Origin: an uncultured Microcaldota archaeon
GTDB lineage: Archaea > Micrarchaeota > Micrarchaeia > Anstonellales > Bilamarchaeaceae
Direction of reading: 5' to 3'
Assembly (NCBI GenBank): GCA_903828955.1
Contig: CAIKOA010000035.1
Span: 1 to 44,709 of the forward strand
DNA length: 44,709 nt
How positions within the stretch are numbered: the stretch's first letter is position 1; each line of letters begins with the position of its first letter. Below, in pieces: positions 22,309-31,430 of the stretch. The notes beneath the pieces are model-generated. The model saw only the letters and a program-made list of their open reading frames with translations. It made no database searches and was not told the origin of the DNA. The position numbers and the translations under genes were made by a program.

Positions 22309-25146
22309 GTGATTCCAATAGAGGAGAAAATCTCAATCCGCGGAGCAAGGGAGCACAACCTCAAGAACGTAGATGTAGACATACCCAGGGGAAAGCTCAC
22401 CGTAATAACCGGGCTCTCGGGTTCGGGGAAATCAACCCTCGCTTTCGACACCCTCTACGCAGAAGGGCAAAGGAGGTATGTGGAATCCCTTTCCGCCTAC
22501 GCAAGGCAATTCCTGGGAATAATGAACAAGCCGGACGTGGACTCAATTGAAGGACTCTCCCCGGCAATCTCCATAGACCAGAAGACCACTTCAAGGAATC
22601 CCCGCTCCACAGTAGGCACTGTTACCGAAATTTACGATTACTTAAGGCTCCTTTATGCAAGGGTGGGAAGGCCCCACTGCCCAATCTGCAAAAAGCCCAT
22701 CTCAAAACAGGGCGCAGACGAGATTTCCGCAAACCTCTTCCAGAACTGGAAAGGGGAAAAGATAGAGATTCTCGCAACAATTGTAAGAGGGGAAAAAGGA
22801 AGGCACGAGAGGGTTTTCGAGCTCCTAAAGAAAGCGGGGCTCTACAAGGTCTACGTAAACGGGGAATTGCTCGAAATCTCGGAAAAAATCCCGGAGCTGG
22901 ACAAAAACAAGAAGCACAACATTTCCGCTCTCATAGACAAGGTAAAACTGGATGAGGAAAACAAAAACAGATTGCACGAAGCATTGGAATCCGCATTAAA
23001 AGAAGGCGGAGGAACCTTAGTAGTAAAACGGGGAGAAGAGGAAAAATCCTACTCAAGCAAGAACGCTTGCCCGGAGCACGGAGTTTCCTTAGGTGAAATC
23101 CAGCCAAGGGATTTCTCTTTCAATGCGCCTTTCGGAGCCTGCCCGGAGTGCCACGGACTCGGCTTCAAGATGGAGTTCGACCCGGACCTGATAATTCCTG
23201 ATAAAACCCTCTCAATAAAGGATGGCGCGATCGTCTGCTACAAGGGGCTCATGGAAGGAAGCTGGAGAATGCAGCAAATCAAGTCCGTTGCTTCCGAATA
23301 CGGAATAGATATACGGACCCCGGTCGTGGACATTCCAAAGGAGAAACTCAACAAGATTCTCTACGGAACCAAGGAAAAGCTGAAATTCTCCTTCCAGAAC
23401 AAGAAGCGCACCTCCAAATACGAATATGAGGATGAATTTGAAGGAGTGGTTCCCCAATTGGAACGCTTATTCCACCAGACCACTTCGCAAGGAAGAAAGG
23501 ATGAAATTTCTAAATTCATGCTCGAAAGCATCTGCCCCAAATGCAACGGAAAGCGCCTAAAAGACGAAATCCTCGCAGTAACTGTGGGAGAGAAAAACAT
23601 AATCGATGTTTGCGAACTCCCAATTACTTCCGCAAAGGATTTCCTCACGGGCTTGAATCTGAAGGAAAGCGAGAAGAAAATCTCCGCCCCAATCCTGAAG
23701 GAAATAAACTCCAGGTTGGAATTCCTGGAGAAAGTAGGCTTAAGCTACCTGAACCTCTCAAGGGAAAGTTCAACCCTTTCCGGAGGGGAATCCCAGAGAA
23801 TAAGGCTTGCAACCCAAATAGGCTCAAACTTAACCGGAATAATCTACGTATTGGATGAACCCTCAATCGGTTTGCACCAGAAGGATAATCTCAAACTCCT
23901 TTCCACGTTGAAACGCCTGCGCGATTTAGGGAATACGCTCGTAGTTGTGGAGCACGATGAGGAAACGATGATGGAGGCCGACCACGTAATCGATATGGGC
24001 CCGGGCGCAGGAAGGCTGGGTGGCGAAATAGTCGCAGAAGGAACCGCAAAGGAAATAATGAAGGAAAAGAAATCCATCACCGGGGACTACCTCTCCGGAA
24101 GAAAATCCATCCCTCTTCCAAAAACCAGGAGGGAAGCAAAGGAAAAAATCAAATTAATCGGAGCGGCAGAAAACAACCTGAAGAATCTAGATGTGGAATT
24201 CCCACTGGGGGTTTTCACCGCAATAACCGGGGTTTCCGGTTCGGGAAAATCCTCATTAGTTACTGAAACCCTCTACCCAACCCTCTCCAATGCATTGAAC
24301 GGCTCCAAACTCAAATGCGGCAAATACAAGGACATAAAGGGCGCCTTCTTCCTGGATAAGGCGATTACCGTTGACCAATCGCCAATTGGAAGGACTCCGC
24401 GCTCAAACCCCGCAACCTATGTGGGCGTATTCACCCCGATCCGCGACCTTTTCTCCAGAACCGAAGAGGCACGCGCCCGCGGCTACACGCCAGGAAGGTT
24501 CTCCTTTAATGTTTCCGAAGGAAGGTGTGAAAACTGCGAAGGGGACGGATTGATAAAAATAGAAATGCACTTCCTCGCGGATGTATATGTTCCCTGCGAA
24601 GTCTGCAAGGGAAAGAGATACGATTCGCAAACCCTGGAAATCCAGTACAAAGGCAAGAACATTGCAGATGTCCTGGACATGAGCGTGGAAGAGGCGCTGG
24701 ACTTCTTCGAGAACATTCCCGCAATCCAGCACAAGCTCGAAACAATTAAAGATGTGGGCTTGGGCTACATAAAACTTGGGCAATCCGCAACAACCCTTTC
24801 CGGAGGCGAAGCGCAAAGGGTGAAACTCGCAACCGAGCTTTCCAGAAGGGCAACCGGAAATACTCTTTACATTTTAGATGAACCAACGACCGGCTTGCAC
24901 TTTGATGATGTGAATAAACTGCTCTTAGTTCTCCAGCGCTTGGTCGATAAGGGAAATTCCGTAATAGTGATCGAGCACAATTTAGACGTAATCAAGAGCG
25001 CAGACTGGGTAATCGATTTGGGCCCGGATGGCGGAGATGCCGGAGGAAAAGTAATCGCGGAAGGAACTCCGGAGCAGGTTGCAAAGACCAAGACCTACAC
25101 CGCAGAATATTTGAAGAAAGTGCTCGAGAACTCGGAAAAGAGATGA
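22309..25146 (+). CDS. uvrA: UvrA excinuclease ATPase subunit
   Basis: 945 aa, full length; GTG start at 22309. There are two ABC ATPase halves: Walker [16 protein letters not shown] near residue 40 and [15 protein letters not shown] near 650; signature [15 protein letters not shown] and [15 protein letters not shown]; Walker [12 protein letters not shown] and [11 protein letters not shown]. Zinc fingers: [27 protein letters not shown], and [20 protein letters not shown]. UvrA scans DNA and delivers UvrB to damage. A promoter with CTTAAATA at 22253-22260 lies about 50 bp upstream. It is followed by uvrC after 3 nt, so the two form an operon. Confidence 0.97.
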   Translation: MIPIEEKISIRGAREHNLKNVDVDIPRGKLTVITGLSGSGKSTLAFDTLYAEGQRRYVESLSAYARQFLGIMNKPDVDSIEGLSPAISIDQKTTSRNPRSTVGTVTEIYDYLRLLYARVGRPHCPICKKPISKQGADEISANLFQNWKGEKIEILATIVRGEKGRHERVFELLKKAGLYKVYVNGELLEISEKIPELDKNKKHNISALIDKVKLDEENKNRLHEALESALKEGGGTLVVKRGEEEKSYSSKNACPEHGVSLGEIQPRDFSFNAPFGACPECHGLGFKMEFDPDLIIPDKTLSIKDGAIVCYKGLMEGSWRMQQIKSVASEYGIDIRTPVVDIPKEKLNKILYGTKEKLKFSFQNKKRTSKYEYEDEFEGVVPQLERLFHQTTSQGRKDEISKFMLESICPKCNGKRLKDEILAVTVGEKNIIDVCELPITSAKDFLTGLNLKESEKKISAPILKEINSRLEFLEKVGLSYLNLSRESSTLSGGESQRIRLATQIGSNLTGIIYVLDEPSIGLHQKDNLKLLSTLKRLRDLGNTLVVVEHDEETMMEADHVIDMGPGAGRLGGEIVAEGTAKEIMKEKKSITGDYLSGRKSIPLPKTRREAKEKIKLIGAAENNLKNLDVEFPLGVFTAITGVSGSGKSSLVTETLYPTLSNALNGSKLKCGKYKDIKGAFFLDKAITVDQSPIGRTPRSNPATYVGVFTPIRDLFSRTEEARARGYTPGRFSFNVSEGRCENCEGDGLIKIEMHFLADVYVPCEVCKGKRYDSQTLEIQYKGKNIADVLDMSVEEALDFFENIPAIQHKLETIKDVGLGYIKLGQSATTLSGGEAQRVKLATELSRRATGNTLYILDEPTTGLHFDDVNKLLLVLQRLVDKGNSVIVIEHNLDVIKSADWVIDLGPDGGDAGGKVIAEGTPEQVAKTKTYTAEYLKKVLENSEKR

Positions 25147-25149
25147 AAA

Positions 25150-26709
25150 ATGAGCAATTTTGAGTTCATTCGCGAAAAGTATCCGACTCTTCCCGGAGTC
25201 TACATAATGAAGGATAAGGAAGGGGAAATAATCTATGTTGGAAAGGCCTCTTCCCTCAGGTCCCGGCTCTCCCAGTATTTCGGAACCGTAGATTCCCCCA
25301 AAACACAGGTTCTTGTTTCCAAAATACATTCAATTGAATTCGTAATTACGAAAACCGAAGGCGAAGCACTTATTCTCGAATCTAACCTAATCAAGAACTA
25401 CAAGCCAAAATACAACATTAATCTGAAGGACGCAAAGCACTACTCCTATCTTGCAATTACGGATGAGGAATTTCCCAGATTGGAAATCGCAAGGAAGAAT
25501 TCGCAGGGGAAATTCAAAATAAAGGCGAAAAGGTATTTCGGGCCCTTTGTGGAAGGCGCAAAGCGCGCAATTTCCGCAAGGTATTTACGCAAACTATTCA
25601 GGATAAGGATTTGCAAGCACCTTCCGAAAAAGGAATGCCTCCAGTATCACCTAGGGAATTGCGATGCGCCCTGCATCGGAAAAATAAGCAAGCAGGATTA
25701 CGATAAGAACATTGAATCCCTCTCCCACGTATTGGAAGGGAAGGGGGAAGCAAAGAGGATATTGGAGGAACTCAAAAAAAGAATGAAAGCCGCATCAAAT
25801 AAAGAGGATTTCGAAACCGCCGCATCAATACGCGACCAGATGGAATCTTTAGAGATATTCTTCGAGCGCCAGAACGTTGAAAAAACAAGGAGAACAGATG
25901 AGGATTTCCTTTTCTTCCAGAAAATCGGCCCTCTTCTCTATGTGCAGGAGCTCCAGAGCAGGAACGGGGTAATCTCCGGGAGCCAGAAGCACGTTGCGGA
26001 AATAAGGGAGCAGGAAGAGCCGGAAATTGCCTTCTGCTTGCAGCATTACCTCGCTCTTCCGGACAAGGTTTATTGTAACCTAGCTGAAGAACAGATTCAC
26101 AAACTCAATTCCGCCCTCTCCACGGATGCATTCGCAATTCCCGGAAGGGAAAAGCAGAAGGTTCTGGAAATTGCACAGAAAACACTTACCCATGGCGAAT
26201 TCAATCCCTCAGTTCTGGAACTGAAGAAAGCGCTTTCCCTGGAAGAGAACCCAGTAATAATCGAAACTTTCGACATTTCCACTCTATTCGGAGAGGAATC
26301 CGTTGGCTCCATGGTCAGGTTCGTAAACGGAAAACCCGACAAATCCAACTACAGGAAATTCATAATCAAGAGAATGGAAGGCCAGGACGATTTCGCAATG
26401 ATGAAGGAGGTTGTGAACCGGAGATATTCGCGGCTAATCGCGGATGGAGGCACACTTCCCGACCTTATCCTAATCGATGGGGGCGCAGGACAGCTCCACG
26501 CTGCAACGGACGGAATGGAAGCGGCAGGAGTAAGGCTCCCAATTATTTCAATCGCAAAGAAGGAAGAGGAACTTTACATCCCGAACCGGATGGATACATT
26601 AAAACTTCCTAAATCCAGCAGCGCATTAAAACTCCTCCAGCACTGCAGGGACGAGGCGCACAGGTTCGCAATCGGCTTCCACAGGAAAAGAAGGGGAAAA
26701 ATAGAATAA
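25150..26709 (+). CDS. uvrC: UvrC excinuclease, lacking the C-terminal HhH domain
   Basis: 519 aa. The GIY-YIG nuclease opens the protein (TLPGVYIMKDKEGEIIYVGK), with CxxxC-type KHLPKKECLQYHLGNCDAPC at about 160. The UVR motif (ELKKRMKAASNKEDFETAAS) binds UvrB. The RNase H-like nuclease carries ETFDIS, LILIDGGAGQ and DEAHRFAIGFHRKRR. The gene stops right there; the tandem helix-hairpin-helix domain of ordinary UvrC (about 600 aa) is missing and the following bases do not encode it. Catalytic residues for both cuts appear intact. Operon with uvrA. Confidence 0.95.
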   Translation: MSNFEFIREKYPTLPGVYIMKDKEGEIIYVGKASSLRSRLSQYFGTVDSPKTQVLVSKIHSIEFVITKTEGEALILESNLIKNYKPKYNINLKDAKHYSYLAITDEEFPRLEIARKNSQGKFKIKAKRYFGPFVEGAKRAISARYLRKLFRIRICKHLPKKECLQYHLGNCDAPCIGKISKQDYDKNIESLSHVLEGKGEAKRILEELKKRMKAASNKEDFETAASIRDQMESLEIFFERQNVEKTRRTDEDFLFFQKIGPLLYVQELQSRNGVISGSQKHVAEIREQEEPEIAFCLQHYLALPDKVYCNLAEEQIHKLNSALSTDAFAIPGREKQKVLEIAQKTLTHGEFNPSVLELKKALSLEENPVIIETFDISTLFGEESVGSMVRFVNGKPDKSNYRKFIIKRMEGQDDFAMMKEVVNRRYSRLIADGGTLPDLILIDGGAGQLHAATDGMEAAGVRLPIISIAKKEEELYIPNRMDTLKLPKSSSALKLLQHCRDEAHRFAIGFHRKRRGKIE

Positions 26710-26780
26710 AAAATGCATATTGAATATGCCGCTCGAAGCGGGCGCAGATGTTTTAAATCTAGACATCCCAATCACGAATT

Positions 26781-27785
26781 ATGTCAGGAACAATTATTGC
26801 AGCCCTGAAGAGGAAGGCGAAAGGGCTCAACAAAAGGATAATTTTTCCCGAAGGCAGCGATGAAAGGATAATTCTTGCCGCAGAAATGGCAAGAAAAGAA
26901 AGGATAGCAAGGCCGATTCTTGTAGGCAAGGAGAATGAGATACGGGCAACCGTTGAAAAGCTCGGGCTCAACCCGGCCGGCTTCGAAATAATAGAACCCT
27001 CAAAAAGCAGGAAGCTTGCAAAATACGCCTCGCTTTATTCAAAAATTTCCAAGATGCCGATTCGTACAGCAACCCTGATTGCACAGCAGCCGATTTTCTA
27101 TTCAGCACTTGCGTTAAAGAGCGGGGATGCGGACGGGATGCTCGGAGGCGCAGTATATACTTCTGGAGAGTTCGAAAGCGTCTGCATGACCGTAATAGGG
27201 CTTAGAAAGGGGGTCAGCATCCCATCCAGCTTCTTCATAATGGAAATTCCCGGCTACAAAGGGGGAGAAGGGGGCGCACTTTTGTATGCGGATGCATCCG
27301 TCAGCCCGAATCCGCGCCCCGGCTGCCTCGCCACAATCGCAGTCACAACCGGGCAAAGCGCGAAAGAACTCCTTGGCTGGAAGCCGAGGATTGCAATGCT
27401 TTCCTTCTCCACAAAAGGGAGCGCGACGCATCCTGATGTCGAGAAGGTAATCCAGGCAACGGAAATCGCAAAGAAAATGGCAAAGGGAACCGGAATCTCC
27501 ATAGATGGCGAGTTGCAGGCGGATGCCGCCCTCGTAATGTCCACCGCGAAGAAGAAAATAAAAGGGGATATTGGAGAAGTTGCGGGAAGGGCGAACATTC
27601 TCATATTCCCGGACCTGGATGCGGGAAACATCGCATACAAGCTGACGCAGATACTTGCGGGCGCAAACGCATACGGCCCGATATTGCAGGGCTTCAGCAA
27701 GCCCCTCAGCGACCTCTCAAGGGGCGCAACGCCCGAAGACATCGCAGGCGCAATAGCGATAATCGCCCTGATGGCAAAGCGGTGA
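26781..27785 (+). CDS. pta: Phosphate acetyltransferase
   Basis: 334 aa, the size of the single-domain phosphotransacetylase. KRIIFPEGSDERIILAAEMA opens the fold; DGMLGGAVYTSGE, FSTKGSATHPDVEKV, DGELQADAAL and ANILIFPDLDAGNIAYKLTQ are the family blocks, including the catalytic Ser/Arg/Asp region. It converts acetyl-CoA + phosphate to acetyl phosphate + CoA. TATA-like TTTTAAAT at 26751-26758 sits about 26 bp from ATG, giving a leaderless transcript. First gene of pta-ackA-acpS. Confidence 0.95.
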   Translation: MSGTIIAALKRKAKGLNKRIIFPEGSDERIILAAEMARKERIARPILVGKENEIRATVEKLGLNPAGFEIIEPSKSRKLAKYASLYSKISKMPIRTATLIAQQPIFYSALALKSGDADGMLGGAVYTSGEFESVCMTVIGLRKGVSIPSSFFIMEIPGYKGGEGGALLYADASVSPNPRPGCLATIAVTTGQSAKELLGWKPRIAMLSFSTKGSATHPDVEKVIQATEIAKKMAKGTGISIDGELQADAALVMSTAKKKIKGDIGEVAGRANILIFPDLDAGNIAYKLTQILAGANAYGPILQGFSKPLSDLSRGATPEDIAGAIAIIALMAKR

Positions 27786-27790
27786 AAAGA

Positions 27791-28978
27791 ATGAAAAAAA
27801 TACTCGTGCTCAACTGCGGAAGCTCCTCGGTAAAATACCATCTTTTTGACAAGGACTTTGGAACCCTCCTTTCCGGAATAGTGGAGCGGATAGGGGAGAA
27901 GGCGGAACTGGTGCACAGAAAAGGGGCCAGGACTCTCAAGAAGAAGGTGGATGTGAAAAACCACAAGCAGGCAATCGCCCTCATGAGCAAGCTTCTCCAT
28001 GACCCGGAGTGGGGCGCAATAAAAAGGGTGGACGAGATTTCTGTCGTAGGCCACAGGGTGGTGCACGGCGGACAGTTTTCCAAAACAGGCCTCGTCTCCG
28101 GAGCGGCAATGGGATACCTGAAATCATTCGAGATGCTCGCACCTCTCCACAACCCGCACAACATAACCGGAATAGTTGAATCCAAAAAGGCGTTCCCGCA
28201 CGTGCCCCAGGTGATGGTTTTCGACACCGCATTCCACCAGACCATGCCGCAGAAGGCCTACATGTACGGCCTTCCATACCAGTTCTTCGACAAATATGCG
28301 GTAAGGAAATACGGATTCCACGGAACCTCGCACAAATATGTGGCAATGAAGGCTGCGCAGATGCTCGGGAAAAAGCAGCCCAATCTCATAACCTGCCATC
28401 TTGGCGCCGGCTCAAGCCTCACCGCCATAAAGAAAGGAAAATCCGTGGATACGAGCATGGGCATGACCCCTCTGGAAGGCGTGATGATGGGCACAAGGAC
28501 GGGGGATATCGACCCTGCCGCGATGCAATATCTTGTGAAGAAATACAATTTTGATTATGACGAACTCTTCAACCTGATGAATTTCAAGAGCGGCCTGCTA
28601 GGAGTGTCCGGAATAAGCAAGGACGTCCGGGTGATAGAGGGAAGGGCGAAAAAAGGCGATGAGCGCTGCAGGCTCGCCCTTGAGATGTTCTGCTACCGCG
28701 TCGCGAAATACATAGGCGCCTACGCAGTCGCCCTCGGGAAGGTGGATGCGATAGTTTTCACCGCGGGAATCGGAGAGCATTCACCATCGATGCGCAAGGA
28801 AATCTGCTCATACCTCGGCATAATCGGGGTGAAGCTTGACCCAAGGAAAAACCGGAATGCAAACGGGAAGGAAACCGACATAAGCGCGAAGGGCTCCAAG
28901 GTAAAGGTGCTAGTGATAGCCACGAACGAGGAGCTCATGATAGCCCGCGAAGCTGCGGCGGTCGTGAAAAACATATGA
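27791..28978 (+). CDS. ackA: Acetate kinase
   Basis: 395 aa; ATG 27791 is chosen because GGTGA (spanning the pta stop) lies at the right distance. Family motifs in order: LNCGSSSVKYHLF, GHRVVHGG, VFDTAFHQTMP, YGFHGTSHKYV, CHLGAGSSLTAI, DTSMGMTPLEGVMMGTRTGD, FTAGIGEHSP. Together with Pta it makes ATP and acetate from acetyl-CoA, or runs backwards to activate acetate. This pair is uncommon in archaea and suggests bacterial origin. Its stop overlaps the acpS start (ATGA). Confidence 0.96.
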   Translation: MKKILVLNCGSSSVKYHLFDKDFGTLLSGIVERIGEKAELVHRKGARTLKKKVDVKNHKQAIALMSKLLHDPEWGAIKRVDEISVVGHRVVHGGQFSKTGLVSGAAMGYLKSFEMLAPLHNPHNITGIVESKKAFPHVPQVMVFDTAFHQTMPQKAYMYGLPYQFFDKYAVRKYGFHGTSHKYVAMKAAQMLGKKQPNLITCHLGAGSSLTAIKKGKSVDTSMGMTPLEGVMMGTRTGDIDPAAMQYLVKKYNFDYDELFNLMNFKSGLLGVSGISKDVRVIEGRAKKGDERCRLALEMFCYRVAKYIGAYAVALGKVDAIVFTAGIGEHSPSMRKEICSYLGIIGVKLDPRKNRNANGKETDISAKGSKVKVLVIATNEELMIAREAAAVVKNI

Positions 28979-29334
28979 AGGACGTTTTCGGGCTCGGAGT
29001 GGACATTGTCGATGTAAAGATGATGGCCAGGCTCATTAAGGGCAAGGCGGGAAAGAGCTTCATAAGCAAGACATTCACTGCTCAGGAGATCGCTTATTCA
29101 AAGGGGAATGCGCAGAAGTTTGCCGCAATTTTTGCGGCTAAAGAGGCGGCATTCAAGGCCTTCCAAACCGGCTGGATAGATGGGCAATCAGTAGAAGTGG
29201 TCCACCGTAAAAACGGGGCGCCAACACTCTTCCTGTACGGAAAAATGAAAAAGAAAATAAAAAAGGGCAAGGCGCTCGTCAGCCTCTCCTATACGGAGGG
29301 CTGCGCCATTGCGGCCGTTGTTCTTTCAAGGTGA
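28975..29334 (+). CDS. acpS: Holo-[acyl-carrier-protein] synthase
   Basis: 119 aa, the usual AcpS length. GLGVDIVDVKMMARL is motif 1 with the Mg-binding Asp; FAAIFAAKEAAFKAF is motif 2 (WxxKEA type) with the catalytic Glu/Lys. It transfers 4'-phosphopantetheine from CoA to a serine of ACP. Translationally coupled to ackA by a 4-nt overlap. It ends 10 bp from the end of the convergent ACP gene, its probable substrate. AcpS is bacterial in origin and rare in archaea. Confidence 0.93.
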   Translation: MKDVFGLGVDIVDVKMMARLIKGKAGKSFISKTFTAQEIAYSKGNAQKFAAIFAAKEAAFKAFQTGWIDGQSVEVVHRKNGAPTLFLYGKMKKKIKKGKALVSLSYTEGCAIAAVVLSR

Positions 29335-29344
29335 AGCGGAAGGC

Positions 29345-29590
29345 TCACTTCTTCTCCTTCATCTTCTTCTTTATGTAGGCAACAGCCTGTGCGATGGTCT
29401 TGTTCTTGCTGTTCTCGGACGCGTTCGTGGTTATCCCGAACTCGCCTTCAACCGCAGCCACAAACGCAATCATTGTGAGCGACCGTGCGCCCAGGTCCTC
29501 GATAAAGCGCGTGGAGCCCTTCACCTTCTTGGGGTCTGCCTTGAAGACATCTATCACAATGGCTGTGAGCCTCTTCTCAACGTCGTCCAT
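29345..29590 (-). CDS. Acyl carrier protein
   Basis: 81 aa four-helix ACP. The attachment motif reads DLGARSLTMIAF, so the phosphopantetheine Ser is kept while the usual Asp before it (DSL) is Arg. N-terminal VEKRLTAIVIDVFKADPKKV and C-terminal TIAQAVAYIKKKMKEKK are typical, though the last helix is unusually basic. It lies 15 nt behind the DUF35 gene in the thiolase operon and faces acpS. It would carry acyl chains as thioesters; the partner condensing enzyme may be the thiolase. Confidence 0.93.
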   Translation of the reverse strand: MDDVEKRLTAIVIDVFKADPKKVKGSTRFIEDLGARSLTMIAFVAAVEGEFGITTNASENSKNKTIAQAVAYIKKKMKEKK

Positions 29591-29605
29591 ATCGGTTTCA
29601 CCGAT

Positions 29606-29998
29606 TTACTTTTTGGCGTAGAAGACAACCACGTTCTTCGTCCCTACTTTTTCAACCTTCGCGCTTGCCGCGACCGGGAGCTTCATGTTGCCTTTCCAAG
29701 GGTCGTCCAGGTCAACTCCCTTCACCATCGTGTATAGGACCGGGCCCTCCTTCATCTTCACAAGGCCGAACGCATAAGGTGCAACCGCCTGGAATTCCCC
29801 TCCAGGGTAGTTCAGCACGCTGTAGACGTTTATCTTTCCCTCGCCGCTCATCTGAGCCCATTGCAGGTCCGGGTTGCCGCACTTGTTGCATGTGCCCTTT
29901 GGCGGGAAAGAATATGTTCCGCACTTTCCGCACTTCAGGCCCATCAGCTTCCCTTTCTTCAGGTTGTCATAATATGTCTTGACGATAAGTTCTGCCAT
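29606..29998 (-). CDS. DUF35 OB-fold/zinc-ribbon acyl-CoA-binding protein
   Basis: 130 aa. Start at MAELIVKT, 6 nt behind the ribosome binding site GGAGGTG that lies in the thiolase stop region. The N-terminal rubredoxin-like zinc ribbon is LKCGKCGTYSFPP and CNKCGNPDLQW (CxxC...CxxC). The OB fold follows (GKINVYSVLNYP, YAFGLVKMKEGPVLYTMVKG). In archaea DUF35 proteins bridge acetoacetyl-CoA thiolase and HMG-CoA synthase and hold the CoA moiety. Here the gene lies between thiolase and ACP; no HMG-CoA synthase gene is nearby. Confidence 0.9.
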   Translation of the reverse strand: MAELIVKTYYDNLKKGKLMGLKCGKCGTYSFPPKGTCNKCGNPDLQWAQMSGEGKINVYSVLNYPGGEFQAVAPYAFGLVKMKEGPVLYTMVKGVDLDDPWKGNMKLPVAASAKVEKVGTKNVVVFYAKK

Positions 29999-30003
29999 AG
30001 CCA

Positions 30004-31296
30004 TCACCTCCTCTTCAAAATGGTCACTGCGGCATGGAACAAGGCCCCCTCGTTCTGCATGCCCGCGAGCTTGATGTCGTTCTTCATCTGCCTCTTGCCC
30101 GCTTCCCCGCGCATCTGCTTCACAATTTCGTAAAGCTCGGCGCCCGCCGAAGCGCTCCATGCGTGGCCGAAAGCGTGCCTTCCTCCGGTCACGTTCATCG
30201 GCTTGTCCCCGGTGTAGAGGGTTCTTCCGTCCAGGATTGCCTTCGCCGCCTCGCCGTGCTTGAAATATCCTCCGGTTTCAGCGGATTCCAGCTCCGCCAT
30301 TGTCGCGCTGCAGCTGTGGGTCGTGAGGTAATCCAGGTCGCTGCCCTTCACCCCGGCCATCTTGTATGCTTCCGCATAAGCGAGCTTGTGGCTGGTGTAT
30401 TCGAGCGGGTCCTCGAAAAAGGGCGTGTTGGTTGTGGACCATCCCCATCCGATCACATCAATCGGCTTATTGTCAGTAAATTTGGCTGCGAGCTTGGGGT
30501 GGCAAACTATGTATGCCGAGGCTCCGTCGCACGTGTTCAGGAAGCTCTTTGCGCGAACTGGCCAGGCTCCATAGGGGTTCGTCTTTTTCCAGTATTCGAA
30601 CGGGTCCTTGAATCCCGCCTTCCTCGCCTCCTCTTCATATGTTTCCTTCATCAGGGATTTCGGGTTGAGAGAGGCGTGGAGCCTGTCGTTCCTCCTTATC
30701 ATGTATTCCACGCGGTCCATCTCCTCGAGCGTGAGCCCATACCTCCTCCCATATTCAATCATCTGCCAGGGGCCGTAGTAAGCGAAGCCGCTTGCCGCGC
30801 CGTAGTTGTCATAAACAGTGTCCGCGCCATACATTGTCCAGTAGAACATCTTTCCGACATCAAGCGGGTCCCTGTCCAATGGAGTCTCCGCGACCGTTTC
30901 CGCGCTCTCCTTCGGCTGCGAGTCAAGAATCTCCCCCGCAGTAACCAGGATGCAGTCGTATTTGCCCGACATCACCGACATCGCGGCAAGCCCGAGCCCT
31001 GTGTTGGTCGTAGAACACGCTGTCGCGAAGTTTATGGAGGGCTTTCCCTGCATCCCGAGCCAGTCGCATGTCTGCGAGTTTTCGCTCAGCTGGTGGCTGG
31101 ACTGGGGAAGATAGTTCCCTATATAGAATGCGTCTATGTCCTTCACCGCGTTGATTCCCGCATCCGCAATTGCCTCTTTGCAGGCGGTCATATAAAGCTC
31201 CTGCAGAGTCATTCCCTTTATCTCAGGAGTGGATTGCACATTCCCAAAAGTGGTGCAGCCGACCCCGATTATCGAAGCTACCGGTTTTCCCGCCAT
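30004..31296 (-). CDS. Thiolase family (archaeal/SCP2-type acyl-CoA acyltransferase)
   Basis: 430 aa; start MAGKPVASIIGVGCTTFG because TAGGTGAT precedes it. NFATACSTTNTGLGLAA holds the active-site Cys of the nucleophilic elbow; THSCSATMAELESAE and GGRHAFGHAWSASAGAE give the two catalytic histidine loops. The usual C-terminal Cys motif is replaced by NEGALFHAAVTIL, as in many SCP2-type/archaeal thiolases. It probably condenses or cleaves acyl-CoA (or acyl-ACP) units. The TGA stop overlaps the ribosome binding site of the DUF35 gene, so the two are tightly coupled, followed by ACP. Confidence 0.9.
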   Translation of the reverse strand: MAGKPVASIIGVGCTTFGNVQSTPEIKGMTLQELYMTACKEAIADAGINAVKDIDAFYIGNYLPQSSHQLSENSQTCDWLGMQGKPSINFATACSTTNTGLGLAAMSVMSGKYDCILVTAGEILDSQPKESAETVAETPLDRDPLDVGKMFYWTMYGADTVYDNYGAASGFAYYGPWQMIEYGRRYGLTLEEMDRVEYMIRRNDRLHASLNPKSLMKETYEEEARKAGFKDPFEYWKKTNPYGAWPVRAKSFLNTCDGASAYIVCHPKLAAKFTDNKPIDVIGWGWSTTNTPFFEDPLEYTSHKLAYAEAYKMAGVKGSDLDYLTTHSCSATMAELESAETGGYFKHGEAAKAILDGRTLYTGDKPMNVTGGRHAFGHAWSASAGAELYEIVKQMRGEAGKRQMKNDIKLAGMQNEGALFHAAVTILKRR

Positions 31297-31430
31297 TTTA
31301 TCACCTAAAAATTCATTTTTTATTATTGGCAAAATGCCACGGATTAATGCAAGTGCAATAATATCCGCACAAATCGAAATCGGGAACAAATATTATAAAG
31401 ATATCCATGGCGGGCAGGATTTGGCCAAAC

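Noticed and set aside
27254-28066. 270-aa minus frame spanning the pta-ackA junction
   Set aside because: Shadow of two well-recognised genes.
30034-31308. 424-aa open frame antisense to the thiolase gene
   Set aside because: It is the GC-driven shadow of a clear thiolase gene. Composition is unnatural, with no domain and no ribosome binding site.
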